From NCBI GenBank assembly GCA_010909165.1, contig VJWM01000118.1, positions 124,001-188,000 on the forward strand: DNA of 64,000 nt. Direction: 5' to 3'. Numbering within the stretch: position 1 is the first letter of the stretch; each line of letters opens with the position of its first letter. The DNA comes from Anthoceros angustus (taxonomy: Eukaryota; Streptophyta; Anthocerotopsida; Anthocerotales; Anthocerotaceae). Below, piece by piece: positions 11,499 to 21,281 of this stretch. The notes beneath the pieces are model-generated. The model did no database searches. It had not been told where the DNA came from and saw nothing but the letters and a program-made list of their open reading frames with translations. Position numbers and translations under genes: made by a program.

Positions 11499-11973
11499 GT
11501 TAGTGATTCGCTGTGCTTGTCTCTTTGTGTTCGCAGTTGTTGGTGGTTTTAGGTGTTTGTCTCTTCGTGTTTGTAGTTGTCGCTGGTTTTAGGTGAAGTG
11601 AAGTGGAGCTCACTGCTTTCCCCTGTTGTGCATGAATTCAGCAGGTGATCTGCAGCAGGCTCCTTTGACGCACCTGAAGGTGAAGTTGCGGTGAATGGTT
11701 GGGGCTATTGGAGGAGTGTGGATTGGAATCCTGGAATGGTATGTGGACCTAGGGGGGGGTGGTTGTATGGTTTTCATAGGTCGGAGTCCCTGGTTTCTGA
11801 GAACCGGTTTGGTGCAGGAGTTCAATGGGGTTGAACATCTGGGGAACAGATTCTGTTCGAGTGTTTCTTTCGTTGGGATTTGTCGCTAGGGTTCTTGTAG
11901 TTGGCACCGTTTGACACAGTGGGACAAGCCAGCTTTAAGTCTTTTTAGCTGGGATCTGGCTTCTCAGAGAAGT
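11499..11973. other. Intergenic region upstream of SRR1
   Basis: 475 bp with a G run at about 11752-11759 and no recognisable gene. It holds the Sel1-like 3' UTR and the SRR1 promoter and leader. Confidence 0.4.
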
Positions 11974-12930
11974 ATGGCAGAGGGAGAATGGCATGTAGTG
12001 AAATATCGCAAGAACAGGCTGCGAGTTTCGGTGAAGCCTTCGCCATGCTCTACAGTGAGCGAAAGCAATAGCAGGACCATCTTGCAGGTGCTCGGAGCTG
12101 TTGAAGTTCCAACAGCCCCGGGGAAGGATCAGGAAATACAGGTGCTGATGAGTGTGGCGGGAGGAACGGACACAGACAACACTGTTGATCAAGAGTTTGG
12201 TCATCAAAAGCAGGAGTTATTGGCTAAGTACACGAAATCAAAGGAGAGGGTAAAGACCTCGGAATTTTATAGGAGATTCTTGGAGCAGCTGCGGGATTTG
12301 GAACTTGCGGAGTGCCGAAGCTGGTTTCCTACCGCTTCATCTACAGTTGACTCTTTTGGACAGAGTGGTGGTCTTGATTGCCAAGCTCCGGAGAAGGGCC
12401 AGCAAATTCAGCTGGTTGTATATGGATTAGGGAGTATAGACAGAACAGAACGATCACGGTGCCAGTTATCGCTTGCACTCTTGTTGAAAGAGTCTCTTCC
12501 ACATGTGGTCCGAGTATTGGTGCACGATCCTATCCTTACACGTTTGGAATGCCGTGTTCTGGAGGACCTCGGGTGCTTTCCGATGATGCACAACTGCAAC
12601 GGTAACTTGCGCTTCTCTGAGCCCACTTTGTTCTACATGCCGCATTGCTCACTCCAGCTGTATGTCAATGTGGTGGCGTCGAACATGCACCTGGTGACCT
12701 CGAGTCAAGCTGTTATCCTGGGAAACAGTTTCAACTCTTACATCGCAAAGCTGCCTGCGCCGTTAAGGTCAGTCGAAGCCGATTGCCCTTGGGAAAATAT
12801 GAGGCGGATGTGTGACAGGGTAGTGGAGTATGCCATTGACGAAATGAGGTTCCCAGACAATTCAGCTTTCAACTCCACGAGTTGGCACTTATTTCCTGCT
12901 GGTCGGTCTTCTCCGGTAGACGATTTTTGA
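11974..12930 (+). CDS. SRR1: SRR1-like protein (sensitivity to red light reduced)
   Basis: Intronless, 318 aa. Arabidopsis SRR1 acts in phytochrome B signalling and the clock; yeast Ber1 is related to microtubule stability. The start MAEGEWHVVKYRKNR is typical of the family (MA...WTVV..RRG). The SRR1 domain spans about residues 140-270: QIQLVVYGLGSIDRTERSRC, then VRVLVHDPILTRLECRVLED, LGCFPM, ENGNLRF-like region, SEPTLFYMPHCSLQLYVNVV and SQAVILGNSFNSYI. The order and length agree with full-length plant members. ATG 11974 is preferred over frames opening upstream because the homology begins at once. It lies co-oriented with the TSA pseudogene downstream. Confidence 0.88.
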   Translation: MAEGEWHVVKYRKNRLRVSVKPSPCSTVSESNSRTILQVLGAVEVPTAPGKDQEIQVLMSVAGGTDTDNTVDQEFGHQKQELLAKYTKSKERVKTSEFYRRFLEQLRDLELAECRSWFPTASSTVDSFGQSGGLDCQAPEKGQQIQLVVYGLGSIDRTERSRCQLSLALLLKESLPHVVRVLVHDPILTRLECRVLEDLGCFPMMHNCNGNLRFSEPTLFYMPHCSLQLYVNVVASNMHLVTSSQAVILGNSFNSYIAKLPAPLRSVEADCPWENMRRMCDRVVEYAIDEMRFPDNSAFNSTSWHLFPAGRSSPVDDF

Positions 12931-13504
12931 CTCGGTACTCACAGGCATCCTTGGTTAGAAAAGACATTTAGAAATGGCCCTTTGCAATTTTTAGTGGATA
13001 GATCAAATACCTGTATACTTCACTTAATTGTAGAGACCCCTGAGTGGCTTTAACAAAAGCGGAGACCTTGGAGGGTTTTACGGCGGGCCATTGACGGCAG
13101 AAATCGTATATGTACAAATCAGAAATCACATATTGGCTCTGAGAGCTTCGCAAAAATCATAGATCACGAACGCGGGGGAAAGGCGAGTGGCAAGCGTTTG
13201 CACCCGATGCACCGATCCACACAACCCACGCTCGGCACACATGCATGTTCAGTAATTTGCTCTCTAAAAACACGTCACCTTCATGGCGTCCTTCTCTAAT
13301 TTGCTCATGAATCTGCTTCCCCGCGGTCTCCAGAGCTGAGGTGCCCACACCCTGTGCATCATTTGTTCAGACATCCTGATTTGGGCCCCGCAACGTCATA
13401 GCCGTTTTTAAGGTTTGTTGCATCCAGCCGGCGGCTCCTTCTTGGGTCTCTTGAGCAGCTGCCCCCTCGCTGCAACTTCACATGTTTTGTGGCCAAGCTA
13501 CTGT
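12931..13504. other. SRR1 3' flank, no gene seen
   Basis: 570 bp between SRR1 and the duplicated TSA segment. Short open frames on both strands show no family motif. The left border of the TSA duplication lies near its end. Confidence 0.4.
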
Positions 13505-14018
13505 TGTTGTGGAAGGACTGGAATTCTGTGAGCTTCTGTGCAGATTGCCTTCATTCCCTACCTCGTTGCCGGGGACCCGGATCTGGACTTCACTGTGGAG
13601 GCATTGTTGTTGTTGGACCGGAGCGGATATTTTGGAGCTGGGAGTGCCGTACAGCTGATGGTGTGGTAATTCAGGTCAGCTCTGGTGGTAATTCTAGACT
13701 GCTGCTCTGGTCTGGTGTAGGAGCAATCGAGGTTGCATGGGACGTAGTAGAGGATTCAGGGCTTAGTACAGGGTTTTGGAGGGATAGATGGAAGGAGGTA
13801 GGGAGTGTTTGGGTTTTTGAGGGTGCACAATCACAGCTGATGGAAGGCTGGCTGTTTGGCTGGAGAGTTCGGGCTAGGTTGCCTTCATGAAAATGTAGCA
13901 TTAACGTTCTAACAATTCTGCCCGGTCCATGATGCAGGATGTCTCAGCACGTGCTTTGGAAAAGGGGTTTATCCGGGAGACGGTCCTGGAAATGCAACGG
14001 TCTTTCCTGCACTAATCT
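13505..14018 (+). pseudogene. Tryptophan synthase alpha pseudogene (partial tandem copy)
   Basis: A degenerate copy of the part of the TSA gene now at about 18660-19167, covering exon 2 (13544-13674), the following intron and exon 3 (from 13938). Introns are copied along with exons, so this is a DNA duplication, not a retrocopy. The copied acceptor reads CTTCTGTGCAG as in TSA. Exon 2 has lost 5 bp after 'TTGGACC' (about 13617) and 11 bp at about 13652, just where the functional gene encodes the catalytic-loop aspartate, so both the frame and an active-site residue are gone. Exon 3 still reads DVSARALEKGF. Neither the first exon nor exons 4-9 are present. It cannot give an active enzyme. Confidence 0.88.
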
Positions 14019-14039
14019 GAGATGTTTACATTCACTTTC

Positions 14040-14335
14040 TGCAATTAAATCGATCAGCCATTCACTCAAAATTGTTCTCTAATCACCTTTATCGGCTGTT
14101 CACTAAACATCCCACTTTTAAAACTCCCATTGTTCTTTATTAACTAAATCAGCTATTCACTAATAGTCCGACTATTTTCTTATTAACTCGATCACCCATT
14201 CATTAAAAAGTCCATAGTTCTCTAATTAACTCGATCCGTTATTCACTAAATATTCCTTGTTCTCTAATTAGTCTGATTTAATAATTTTAGGAAAATATTT
14301 TTCTAATTAACTCAATCATCTTTTCATAAAAAACC
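14040..14335. repeat. AT-rich degenerate tandem repeat, unit about 50 bp
   Basis: Six or so diverged units built around TCTAATTAACTCGATCA followed by CCATTCACTAAAAA. Copies differ by substitutions and short indels, suggesting an old minisatellite. It separates the TSA pseudogene from retroelement sequence. Confidence 0.75.
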
Positions 14336-14345
14336 TACTTTCTCT

Positions 14346-14860
14346 ATGAGTTGTAGGCGCCGAGTTGAAGAGCGATCAGCGGCGTCAGCTAAAGAGGAGT
14401 TGTTGGAGGCATCACCACATGTGTTTGCTTTCACACTTGTGAAGTTGGGGAAGTACACCAAGGAGAAGTTCCACATAATGCTCATTGCGAATGAACCAAT
14501 GTCCCGCAGGAGGCACATGCTCAGCAAGGCTAAGTGGGATTTGATTGAGAATCGATGCCAAGAGCTCGTCAAGCTAGGGCTGATTCGACGATCTAACTCG
14601 TAGTACGCAGCTGCAACAGTGCTTTCCAAAAAGAAGGATGAGAATAGACTGTGGACGAAGAGGAGAATATGTGGCGACTATCGCCCATTGAACGAGCGAA
14701 TCCCACATGACCATGCCGACGACCGAAGAGATCTTTGATACTATTAGATTTACCAAGTTCTTCTCAACATTGGACTTAAGGCTAGGGTTTCACCAAGTAG
14801 ACATCGCCGAAGAAGACAAGAAGAAAACGGCAAATATTGCTGGCGAAGTCCCTGCACGGA
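14346..14860 (+). pseudogene. Ty3/gypsy reverse transcriptase N-terminal fragment
   Basis: Encodes the pre-RT and first RT block of a Gypsy element: KEELLEASPHVFAFTL, KYTKEKFHIMLI, ELVKLGLIRRSNS, then a stop where SPYAA is expected, KKDENRLW, ICGDYRPLNERIP, and after a frame change FFSTLDLRLGFHQVDIAEED. The first part closely matches the RT stub of the methyltransferase-bearing element at about 51240-51440, so this is a second relic of that family and shows how its RT continues. No YxDD motif is present; the fragment stops abruptly. Confidence 0.82.
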
Positions 14861-15241
14861 AACAATGTTCCCCCAGGATATTGACGAGAGCGTGGGATGC
14901 TCGAGGAGGACCAAACCTTGCACTTCAGGATCTTGGCCCTCAAACCTAGGCGGGATGGCTCCGAGGAGAAGAGTTCGAACACCTCCCTGACCTTGTCCCC
15001 TGGTCTTAAGATATGATTGTCATCCTCTACGGACGGAAAGAGACACTCCCCGACCGCAAAGGCAATAGTGGAAAGCGCCTTGAAGTACACCACGGCAAAG
15101 AGGACATCCCTGTCTCGTGTCTGTCGCCGAGTCAAGCACGAAAACCCCTTCTATATATGGTCCATACTGGAAGTAGAGGTTAGACGGAGAACCGTAGAAA
15201 GAGTGGACAAATGGAATAAGGCTTGCCAACTGCTGCTTGCA
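14861..15241 (-). other. Unrecognised repeat-derived segment with antisense open frame
   Basis: Directly after the RT fragment. The minus strand is open for about 117 codons (15135-14782) and ends over the RT fragment. I see no family motif (contains REVFELFSSEPSRLGLRAKI). It is probably retroelement debris in the opposite orientation. Confidence 0.35.
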
Positions 15242-15457
15242 TGATGAAATACCTTTAGTTTATGGCACTATTCACTAGGGCATCATAGGGTACTAAGTAG
15301 TTTCCTTAGGTAGTTATTTAAGTAGTTAGATATCATATTAGTTATATTGGTTACAACTACTCTTAACCACCTCCACTATATAAACACTCTTATACTTTCT
15401 ATTATACAATGCAATGCTACAAGCTCTTTTGCAAGTGTGTATGCGTGACTTTCATCG
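15242..15457 (+). mobile_element. Copia LTR (truncated element, older copy)
   Basis: Starts TGATGAAATA and shares blocks with the 270-bp LTRs at 32989 and 41527 (GGCACTATTCACTAGGGCA, AAGTAGTTT, the TATAAACACTCTTATA promoter, the CTTTTGCAAGTG end). It is diverged and shorter (216 bp). It is followed at once by a primer binding site and leader, but no gag-pol follows: the element is broken after its leader ORF. Confidence 0.82.
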
Positions 15458-15470
15458 TGGTATCAGAGCT
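15458..15470 (+). other. Primer binding site (initiator tRNA-Met type)
   Basis: TGGTATCAGAGC directly after the LTR is the standard Copia primer site complementary to the 3' end of initiator tRNA-Met. The copy in the larger Copia element (33259) has lost two bases. Confidence 0.85.
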
Positions 15471-15638
15471 TTGACTCTAGATGCTTGAGCATATTCCTTG
15501 CCTGCTTATTTTGCATGAATTCATTTGCGCACATTCAACTTTGATGCGAGGAGACTTGCTTTTAGGCTGCATTCCAACTATGCTCAATATTATATATTGA
15601 CGATGCACATTTTGTGCATCACTTTCTTGTCAATCACC

Positions 15639-16122
15639 ATGGTACAAGAAAGTAGGAGGAGATTGAAGGCTACAATACAAGAGAATCGATCACAGGACAA
15701 CAATTCTAAGAAGATTAGAGATCTCATTGAGAGAGATTCTAAATCTATGAGTAATTACATTGGAGCTATTCTAATCAAATCAGAATCAAGGGCAGTTGAT
15801 TAAGCTTGCTAGAAGAGATTTGCTTACTTGTTTTAGTCTTTTGCAAGTAGAAATACTAGAACTTGCACTGCAACACATTCCTAATTCAGTTGGTGGTCCA
15901 TTTGTTTGTAGTAGCACTAATTCTTTGCAACATTTTATAGAATCTATCAAATTAGATACCAAACTAAACCATGACGCCACTAATGAAAAGTTATCATTGT
16001 TGGTTTATGGCTTCAATCATTTAGCCAAATGTATTGAAATATTAGATTCCAAAATTTTAAATAGTTCCCTGCAGAGATCACCAAGTTCACTTGCAGATTC
16101 TAATTCTGATGAAGATTTCTAG
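15639..16122 (+). pseudogene. Pre-gag leader ORF of the Copia family
   Basis: Two overlapping frames encode a helical, hydrophilic protein: RRRLKATIQENRSQDNNSK, SKSMSNYIGAILIKSE, then, after a 2-bp loss, QLIKLARRDLLTCFSLLQVE, LALQHIPNSVGGPF, FIESIKLDTKLNHD, ending SLADSNSDEDF. The same sequence, more damaged, lies between LTR and gag in the element at 33440-33870, so it is part of the family and not a host gene. It is not gag: the gag start follows it there. I know no domain in it. Confidence 0.65.
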
Positions 16123-16477
16123 CCACCACCTCGCGTGATCTCTTCTAAGAACACACATACACACAACGTAGTCATGTACTCTAAATTCACCTGCTGTGGC
16201 TGGATCAGGCGAAGACAATGAGCAACTCATCGACGACCAACCTAATAATTATGTCCCCCGGTGCCGACAGCAGGCACGAGACTGCCTAGGGAGGTTTACT
16301 TCAACTAGGACAGCTGTCTGAGCCAGCGAGGAGACAAGGCAAGCAGCGTAGAGAAGCCGGAGAGTGGAGGCCAGCCCTAGTCGTGGAAGACGCCCCAGAG
16401 GATGGCTGCCTGGCACGACCGAAGCTGTGCTTGAACAGAGGAGGCCGGCTCAAGGAGCACCCATGGTAAGTGTCACA
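16123..16477. other. No gene seen
   Basis: Joins the Copia leader to the antisense coiled-coil relic. A Pro/Arg-rich open frame on the plus strand is not supported by any motif. Confidence 0.4.
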
Positions 16478-17445
16478 TCACCGGTCTACCTCCCGCTTGA
16501 ATTCCTCGATCCTGCCCTCCAGGAGTTCGTTCCTTTCTTTAACCACATGGAGCCGCAGTTCCAAGGTCTCCTTCTCCGCCTCCCTTAGCTGCCGCATCTC
16601 CTCGACTCCTTGGAGTTGCGTACGGAGCTCTCTTAGCTCGCCCAACCGTTCCTGCATTTCATTCCCATGGGCAGCCTGGACTTGCTTCCAAGATGCCTAC
16701 TCTCCCTTCAGGCTGGTGACCTCCTGCTCGCTCCCTCAACCGGGTTGTGGTTACTCCGGCCACCTCCCTCCATCGGTTCCGGTCCCTGCGGTTGTGTTTC
16801 CAGTCCGTCCTTGCTCTTGCCTCCGTGTGCCTTACTTCCTTAAGTTGGGACTCTAGGGCTTATCGCTCTTCTTGCTGAATGGACTTCGCTGTCTCTCAGG
16901 CTTCCTCTGCTGCCTGCCTCGTGACCTCCGCCATTGCCCGTTCTTTCTCTGTCACGTGCTGTGCCTTCTCTAGCCCTTGGCTCAAGGCCTATGCCCGGGC
17001 TTGTGCCTCTTGCGCCTACTTCAGCTGTTCACACAGTTGAAGGACCCTGGCCTGATCCTGTAGGGCGGACTAGCCTCCCGCTTCTCCTCCTTGACTCTGG
17101 CCAGGGTTTTCGCCTTCCGCCTGGCAGCCTGGGCTGCTTCTGCCTGGCCTTGGAGCTCGACCATGCGCTCCGAGTGGCACCCAAGCCATGTCATCCGCTA
17201 TGGCGGCTGGACTCGCCTAGCCTCTTCCACTGCTGTGGCGGGCAAACTCCCCTCAAACCCCACTGAGGGCGCGAGCATCTCCCGGCCCACCAAGGATTGA
17301 GTGCTTCAGCCTCAATCAGGAGGCCTAGGTCTTGTCCATCTGGCAGTGGACCTTCCACCTCCTTGGTCCTTTTGGCGGCCAACTCCTTTTCTGCCCTCCT
17401 ACGCCTGGGGTCCGGTGGGGGCAACGGCCCAAAGCTCCGGCACAC
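16478..17445 (-). pseudogene. Degenerate coiled-coil protein, probably retroelement-derived
   Basis: Read on the minus strand, the last about 70 codons (about 16695-16478) are open and strongly coiled-coil: EMQERLGELRELRTQLQ, EEMRQLREAEKETLELRLH, KERNELLEGRIEEFKREVDR then TGA. Upstream (to about 17445) Glu/Gln/Ala/Arg-rich stretches continue but are cut by several stops, then a Pro/Arg-rich segment (PPPDPRRRRAEKELAAKR). Such proteins are common as extra ORFs of plant transposable elements. No catalytic domain is visible. Confidence 0.5.
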
Positions 17446-17589
17446 TTCTTACACACACATATCATATTGCCCACTACTCAGCCATGGCCCAGCTTACATA
17501 TGTATAGGGCCAGCTCCAAATGCTTTCATCTAGAAACTCCCAACAGTCTCAGAATATTGTAGTGGTATATCTACACATGACCTCGGACT

Positions 17590-17925
17590 TTGTTTAATAA
17601 GGGAAAAAACGATGGGAAGAAGCCCATCCAACAGGAGACAATCAAGGAGGAACCCGAGGGTCAAGATAAAAGGGAGCGACTAAGCCCCCTACCTAAAGCT
17701 ACCTACTACTCCCAAAACATCATATGCAGGAAGAACAAAAGGCCTGCCAACCACGAAGGGAGAGGAAGATGTATCACCTGCCGTTGCCACCTTATGAAGG
17801 ATTGCCATCGAGAGAGCCCTTTGAAGAGCAATGGAGACCCGCTGTTTGAAGTAAGCTATGAAATAGGAAAATAGGAAAGAGACAACCCTGCACCATGCAT
17901 GCGGGCGTAGTAGGATTTGGCACAA
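17590..17925 (+). repeat. Dispersed repeat, copy A
   Basis: Shares about 300 bp with 27200-27570 (copy B): GGAAAAAA..GGG, 'AAAGGGAGCGAC', 'CATATGCAGGAAGAACAAA', 'GAGGGCCCTTTGAAG' and others. Copy A is open for 94 codons and carries a Cys/His/Arg-rich patch (ICRKNKRP..., RGRCITCRCHLMKDCHRESP) that resembles a damaged zinc knuckle. Probably a gag piece of an unidentified retroelement. Confidence 0.6.
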
Positions 17926-18082
17926 GACTTGAGAAATTCATTGAAGTACTAGTGATGACTTGAGCATAGATGTACTGCGAGCAAGGTGAGTAACCACTAC
18001 ATCGCCCACGGGTCACCGCCGAGAAGATACAAGCAGATCTACTATATTTTGTCCGAGGTCAAACACCTCGGTCAGAGTTGCT

Positions 18083-18186
18083 CGATGTTTTCCTCGGTGG
18101 CTGAAGCTGTGTACATGTTGAAATAGTATAAATTCGATGTTTTCCTCGGTGGCTGAAGCTGTGTACATGTTGAAATTGTATAAATT
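18083..18186 (+). promoter_or_regulatory. 52-bp tandem duplication carrying two TATA boxes, TSA promoter
   Basis: Two head-to-tail copies, 18083-18134 and 18135-18186, differ by one base. Each ends in TATAAATT (18127-18134 and 18179-18186). The downstream box begins 58 bp before the TSA ATG at 18237, which leaves a very short leader of about 25-30 nt if transcription starts about 30 bp below it. Both boxes are placed to drive TSA. Confidence 0.65.
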
Positions 18187-18236
18187 TTTCATCGGCAGCA
18201 ATCGAGACGCAGTTTACAGTTGTTGAGCTGGAGAGC

Positions 18237-20420
18237 ATGGCGTTTGCCTGTGACCGCTTGCTGCGGGCGAAAAATCCTGTGGCGTTTTCGGAGGCTGCCG
18301 GGGCTTGCTGTCCGACCCGCCTCCCATCTTTCCTGCGCTTGGAGTCCAGGAATGGTGCTGTGCTTGGGGCAGCCGGTAAGTCGGTGCATTGGAGCTTGGG
18401 CTCAGCAGGGAAGGCGGGACCCCGTGGTGGGTTGTGCATTCGCTGTGCCGTGGCCTCTGACACCCTGAACCTGGCGTCCACGTTTGCCGAGGTGAAGAAG
18501 GCAGGAAAGGTGCGGGCTGCGTATCAAATCGGGTTGGATTGGGTTGGGTTGTTTGTTTGAGAAGGAATGAGGGAATGTAGAGCATGGTGTTCTGTGAATG
18601 TGTTGAAGAGGTGGCAATGTGATGGGAATGCATTGCCGATGCTGATTTGTTCTGGTGGAAGGACTGGAATTTTGTGGTTTTCTGTGCAGGTTGCCTTCAT
18701 TCCCTACCTTGTTGCCGGGGACCCGGATTTGGAGACCACTGAGAAGGCCTTGTTGGTGTTGGACCAACGGGGAGCGGATGTTCTGGAGCTGGGAGTGCCG
18801 TACGCGGACCCTCTGGCTGATGGTCCGGTCATTCAGGTCAGTTCTGGTGGTAGTTCTGCTGCTCTGTTCTGGTGTAGGATCAGTCGAGGTTGCGTCGGAC
18901 GGTGAAACAGGGTTCAGGGTTTAGAGCAGGGTTTTGGAGGGAGGGAAGGAGGTAGTGAGCGATTGAGGGTGCACAGCTGATGGAAGGCTGGCTGTTTTGG
19001 CTGGCAGGTTCCGGCTTGATTGCCTTCATGAAATGTTGGTGGCCTTTGCGTTCTGACAGTTCTGCCTGGTCCATGATGCAGGATGCCTCAACACGTGCTT
19101 TGGAGAAAGGCATCACCCTGGAGGCAGTCCTGGAGATGCTGAGAAAGGTCTTTCCTGCTCCAGTCTGAGTGGATTGGTATCTGTTCGAAAATCTCTAGGG
19201 GATGGCCGGCTGACCTTAAACCCTAATTCCCTCCAGATGCAGTGTCCCTGTACAGGCTAGCTCCATGATGTATCGAGTGTGTTTCAGAAATCAGGAGCAG
19301 TTGGCTTGGTTGTTGACAACAATTTGTCTTGGCTTGATTGTGCAGGTTTCACCACAGTTGCGTGCTCCTGTTGTACTGTTCACATATTACAATCCCATTA
19401 TGAAGCGGGGTATAGAGAATTTCTTGAAGAGTATCAAGGATGCCGGTGCTTCAGGTGCTTTGTCATGACGCCGGGCATGTGATGACTCTTACTGGTTTTC
19501 AACCTTTAACCCTAGGTTGGCAGTTAATTGTGGGCAATTTGGCTGAAGTACTGATCTCATAATGGGGGTGTCATCCTTGCAGGTCTGCTTGTACCTGACC
19601 TGGTGCTAGAGGACACAGACGAACTGCGGGTCCTCACAGGGAAGCATGGGCTGGAGCTGGTACGATCTCCGGTTTTTGGGGTTTTGTCCCTAAGCTGGTA
19701 CTGTCCACTAACCTTCTCTCCTTTGGTAGGTGCTCGCGACCACGCCAACCACTTCTAAGGCACGGATGCGAGCCATAGCCCGTGCAACACGAGGCTTTCT
19801 CTACTTGGTAAGCTTCAGGCCTAAGCTTTTTTCCTGAGCAAGAGTACCGAGATTCCCTTATAGATGAACCTGGTGTCTTATTGGAGCCACCAGTAGATGA
19901 CTCACTACCTCTCCTGCACTCATGCAGGTGAGTCTGACAGGTGTGACAGGAGCTCGCGCAGCTGTATCTCCGAGGGTTCAAAAACTCCTGAAAGACATCA
20001 AGGAGGTGTGTTCTCTGCCTTTTGTGCTTCTAGCACAATTTTCTTTCACTTAAGGCTGGAAATGCAAATGCCGAGTATCGTACTCAGTCCCCTAATCAAA
20101 TTCGAAACTCCCGCAGGAGGTCCCCACAGTCCCGGTTGCTGTTGGCTTCGGAATCTCTAAACCAGAACATGCAACCCAGGTATGCCCATACCTGTATTGG
20201 AGAATGTTCCTTCCATGACTTGATACCTCGGATGAGTGTAGTGACACCCCCATGTCTTACATTGCAGATCGCGGAATGGGGGGCAGATGGTGTCATCATT
20301 GGCAGCAGTATAGTGAAATTGCTTGGAGAAGCAGCAACCCCAGAGGAGGGACTCGCTTCAATCGGATCCTTCGCTGACTCCATCCGGGCAGCAGTTCGAC
20401 ACAGTCACCTCCCGGAATAG
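18237..20420 (+). CDS. TSA1: Tryptophan synthase alpha subunit, plastid
   Basis: Converts indole-3-glycerol phosphate to indole and glyceraldehyde 3-phosphate, passing indole to the beta subunit; plastid stroma. Nine exons close to 347 aa: 18237-18509, 18690-18836, 19082-19147, 19346-19454, 19583-19659, 19730-19807, 19928-20005, 20117-20179 and 20268-20420. Exon 1 encodes a Ser/Ala/Arg-rich transit peptide of about 65 aa, then [16 protein letters not shown]. The barrel shows [17 protein letters not shown], then [19 protein letters not shown], which contains both catalytic acids (Glu of LELG, Asp of YADP). Also [76 protein letters not shown] and [15 protein letters not shown]. Complete and apparently functional, unlike its broken copy at 13.5 kb. 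Confidence 0.96.
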
Positions 20421-20854
20421 CATTCAGAACTCTAGAGCATCCAGAGGCTGCCAGCTGTCCTCATCCATTTTTGTTCGTCAGGCTTCTCATTTTTTGGCCC
20501 CAGATGCGACCCCCCAGTCCTCTCTGAGATGCGCATGCATGGACTCGGGCCTCGGAACTCGGAACTCGTTAACTGGGTGTCAGGATACAGCAATAACCAT
20601 GTTAAAGGGTCCTGGATGGATCAACTACCCAATGTAGGTATTATGTACTAGGTTTTAATTACCTGGTCAGGAAATTAGCCTGCCCTCCTTCTCGACATTG
20701 GTCGGCACAGTCTCGGGCTTTCCAGTGCAGTGAGCAGGGTTGAGCAGCAAGAGCGGACGCGGAGCCTATCGGAACTGGAGCGGGCGCGCTCCACGATCGG
20801 CAGCGCGGGTCCAATTAGGAGCAATTGCGCTTGCAGGCAAGCAGAGAAGCAGCC
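20421..20854. other. TSA 3' flank and S1FA promoter
   Basis: 430 bp with no gene. A purine/GC-rich leader (about 20730-20854) precedes the S1FA start. Confidence 0.4.
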
Positions 20855-21281
20855 ATGGTTGAGTCGGATCGATCCTCTGGACAGGTCTGTCTCTGCTGCG
20901 CCACCAGATCTGTCACTCGCATGTTTGCTATCGCTCCCTGTGATGCCTGCGGCTCCCGCTGTGGTTTGCTCTTGTGATGAACAATGTCCAGATCTTCCAT
21001 TTTTGTGTTAAACTGCGGGGATTTGGCGCTAACGCTGTAGCTAACGCGTTTTGGTCCTGTTGCAGGAGTTTTTCTCTTCTAAGAACTTGAAATCGGGATA
21101 TAACCCCGGAATTGTAGTGGTTCTTGTGGTTGTCGGATTGGTGTTGGCATTCCTCATCGGCAACTATTACTTGTACACCTATGCACACAAGGCTCATCCT
21201 GCCAGGAAGAAGAAGCCGGTGTCTAAGAAGAAGTTGAGGAGGGAGCGGTTGAAGCAGGGCATGGGCCCTGTCGGAGATTGA
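20855..21281 (+). CDS. S1FA: S1FA-like protein
   Basis: An 81-aa protein from exons 20855-20884 and 21066-21281. S1FA was described from spinach as a small DNA-binding protein with a nuclear signal. The hallmark appears as [20 protein letters not shown] then [20 protein letters not shown] and [19 protein letters not shown]. The hydrophobic run of about 22 residues looks like a membrane helix, and the basic tail like a nuclear signal or a cytosolic anchor, so the DNA-binding role in the name should be treated with care. The 10-codon first exon ([10 protein letters not shown]) is short but has a correct donor and frame. Confidence 0.9.

Noticed and set aside
11911-11973. Upstream extension of SRR1 by 21 codons
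   Set aside because: It has no ATG start, and the family N terminus begins at ATG 11974.
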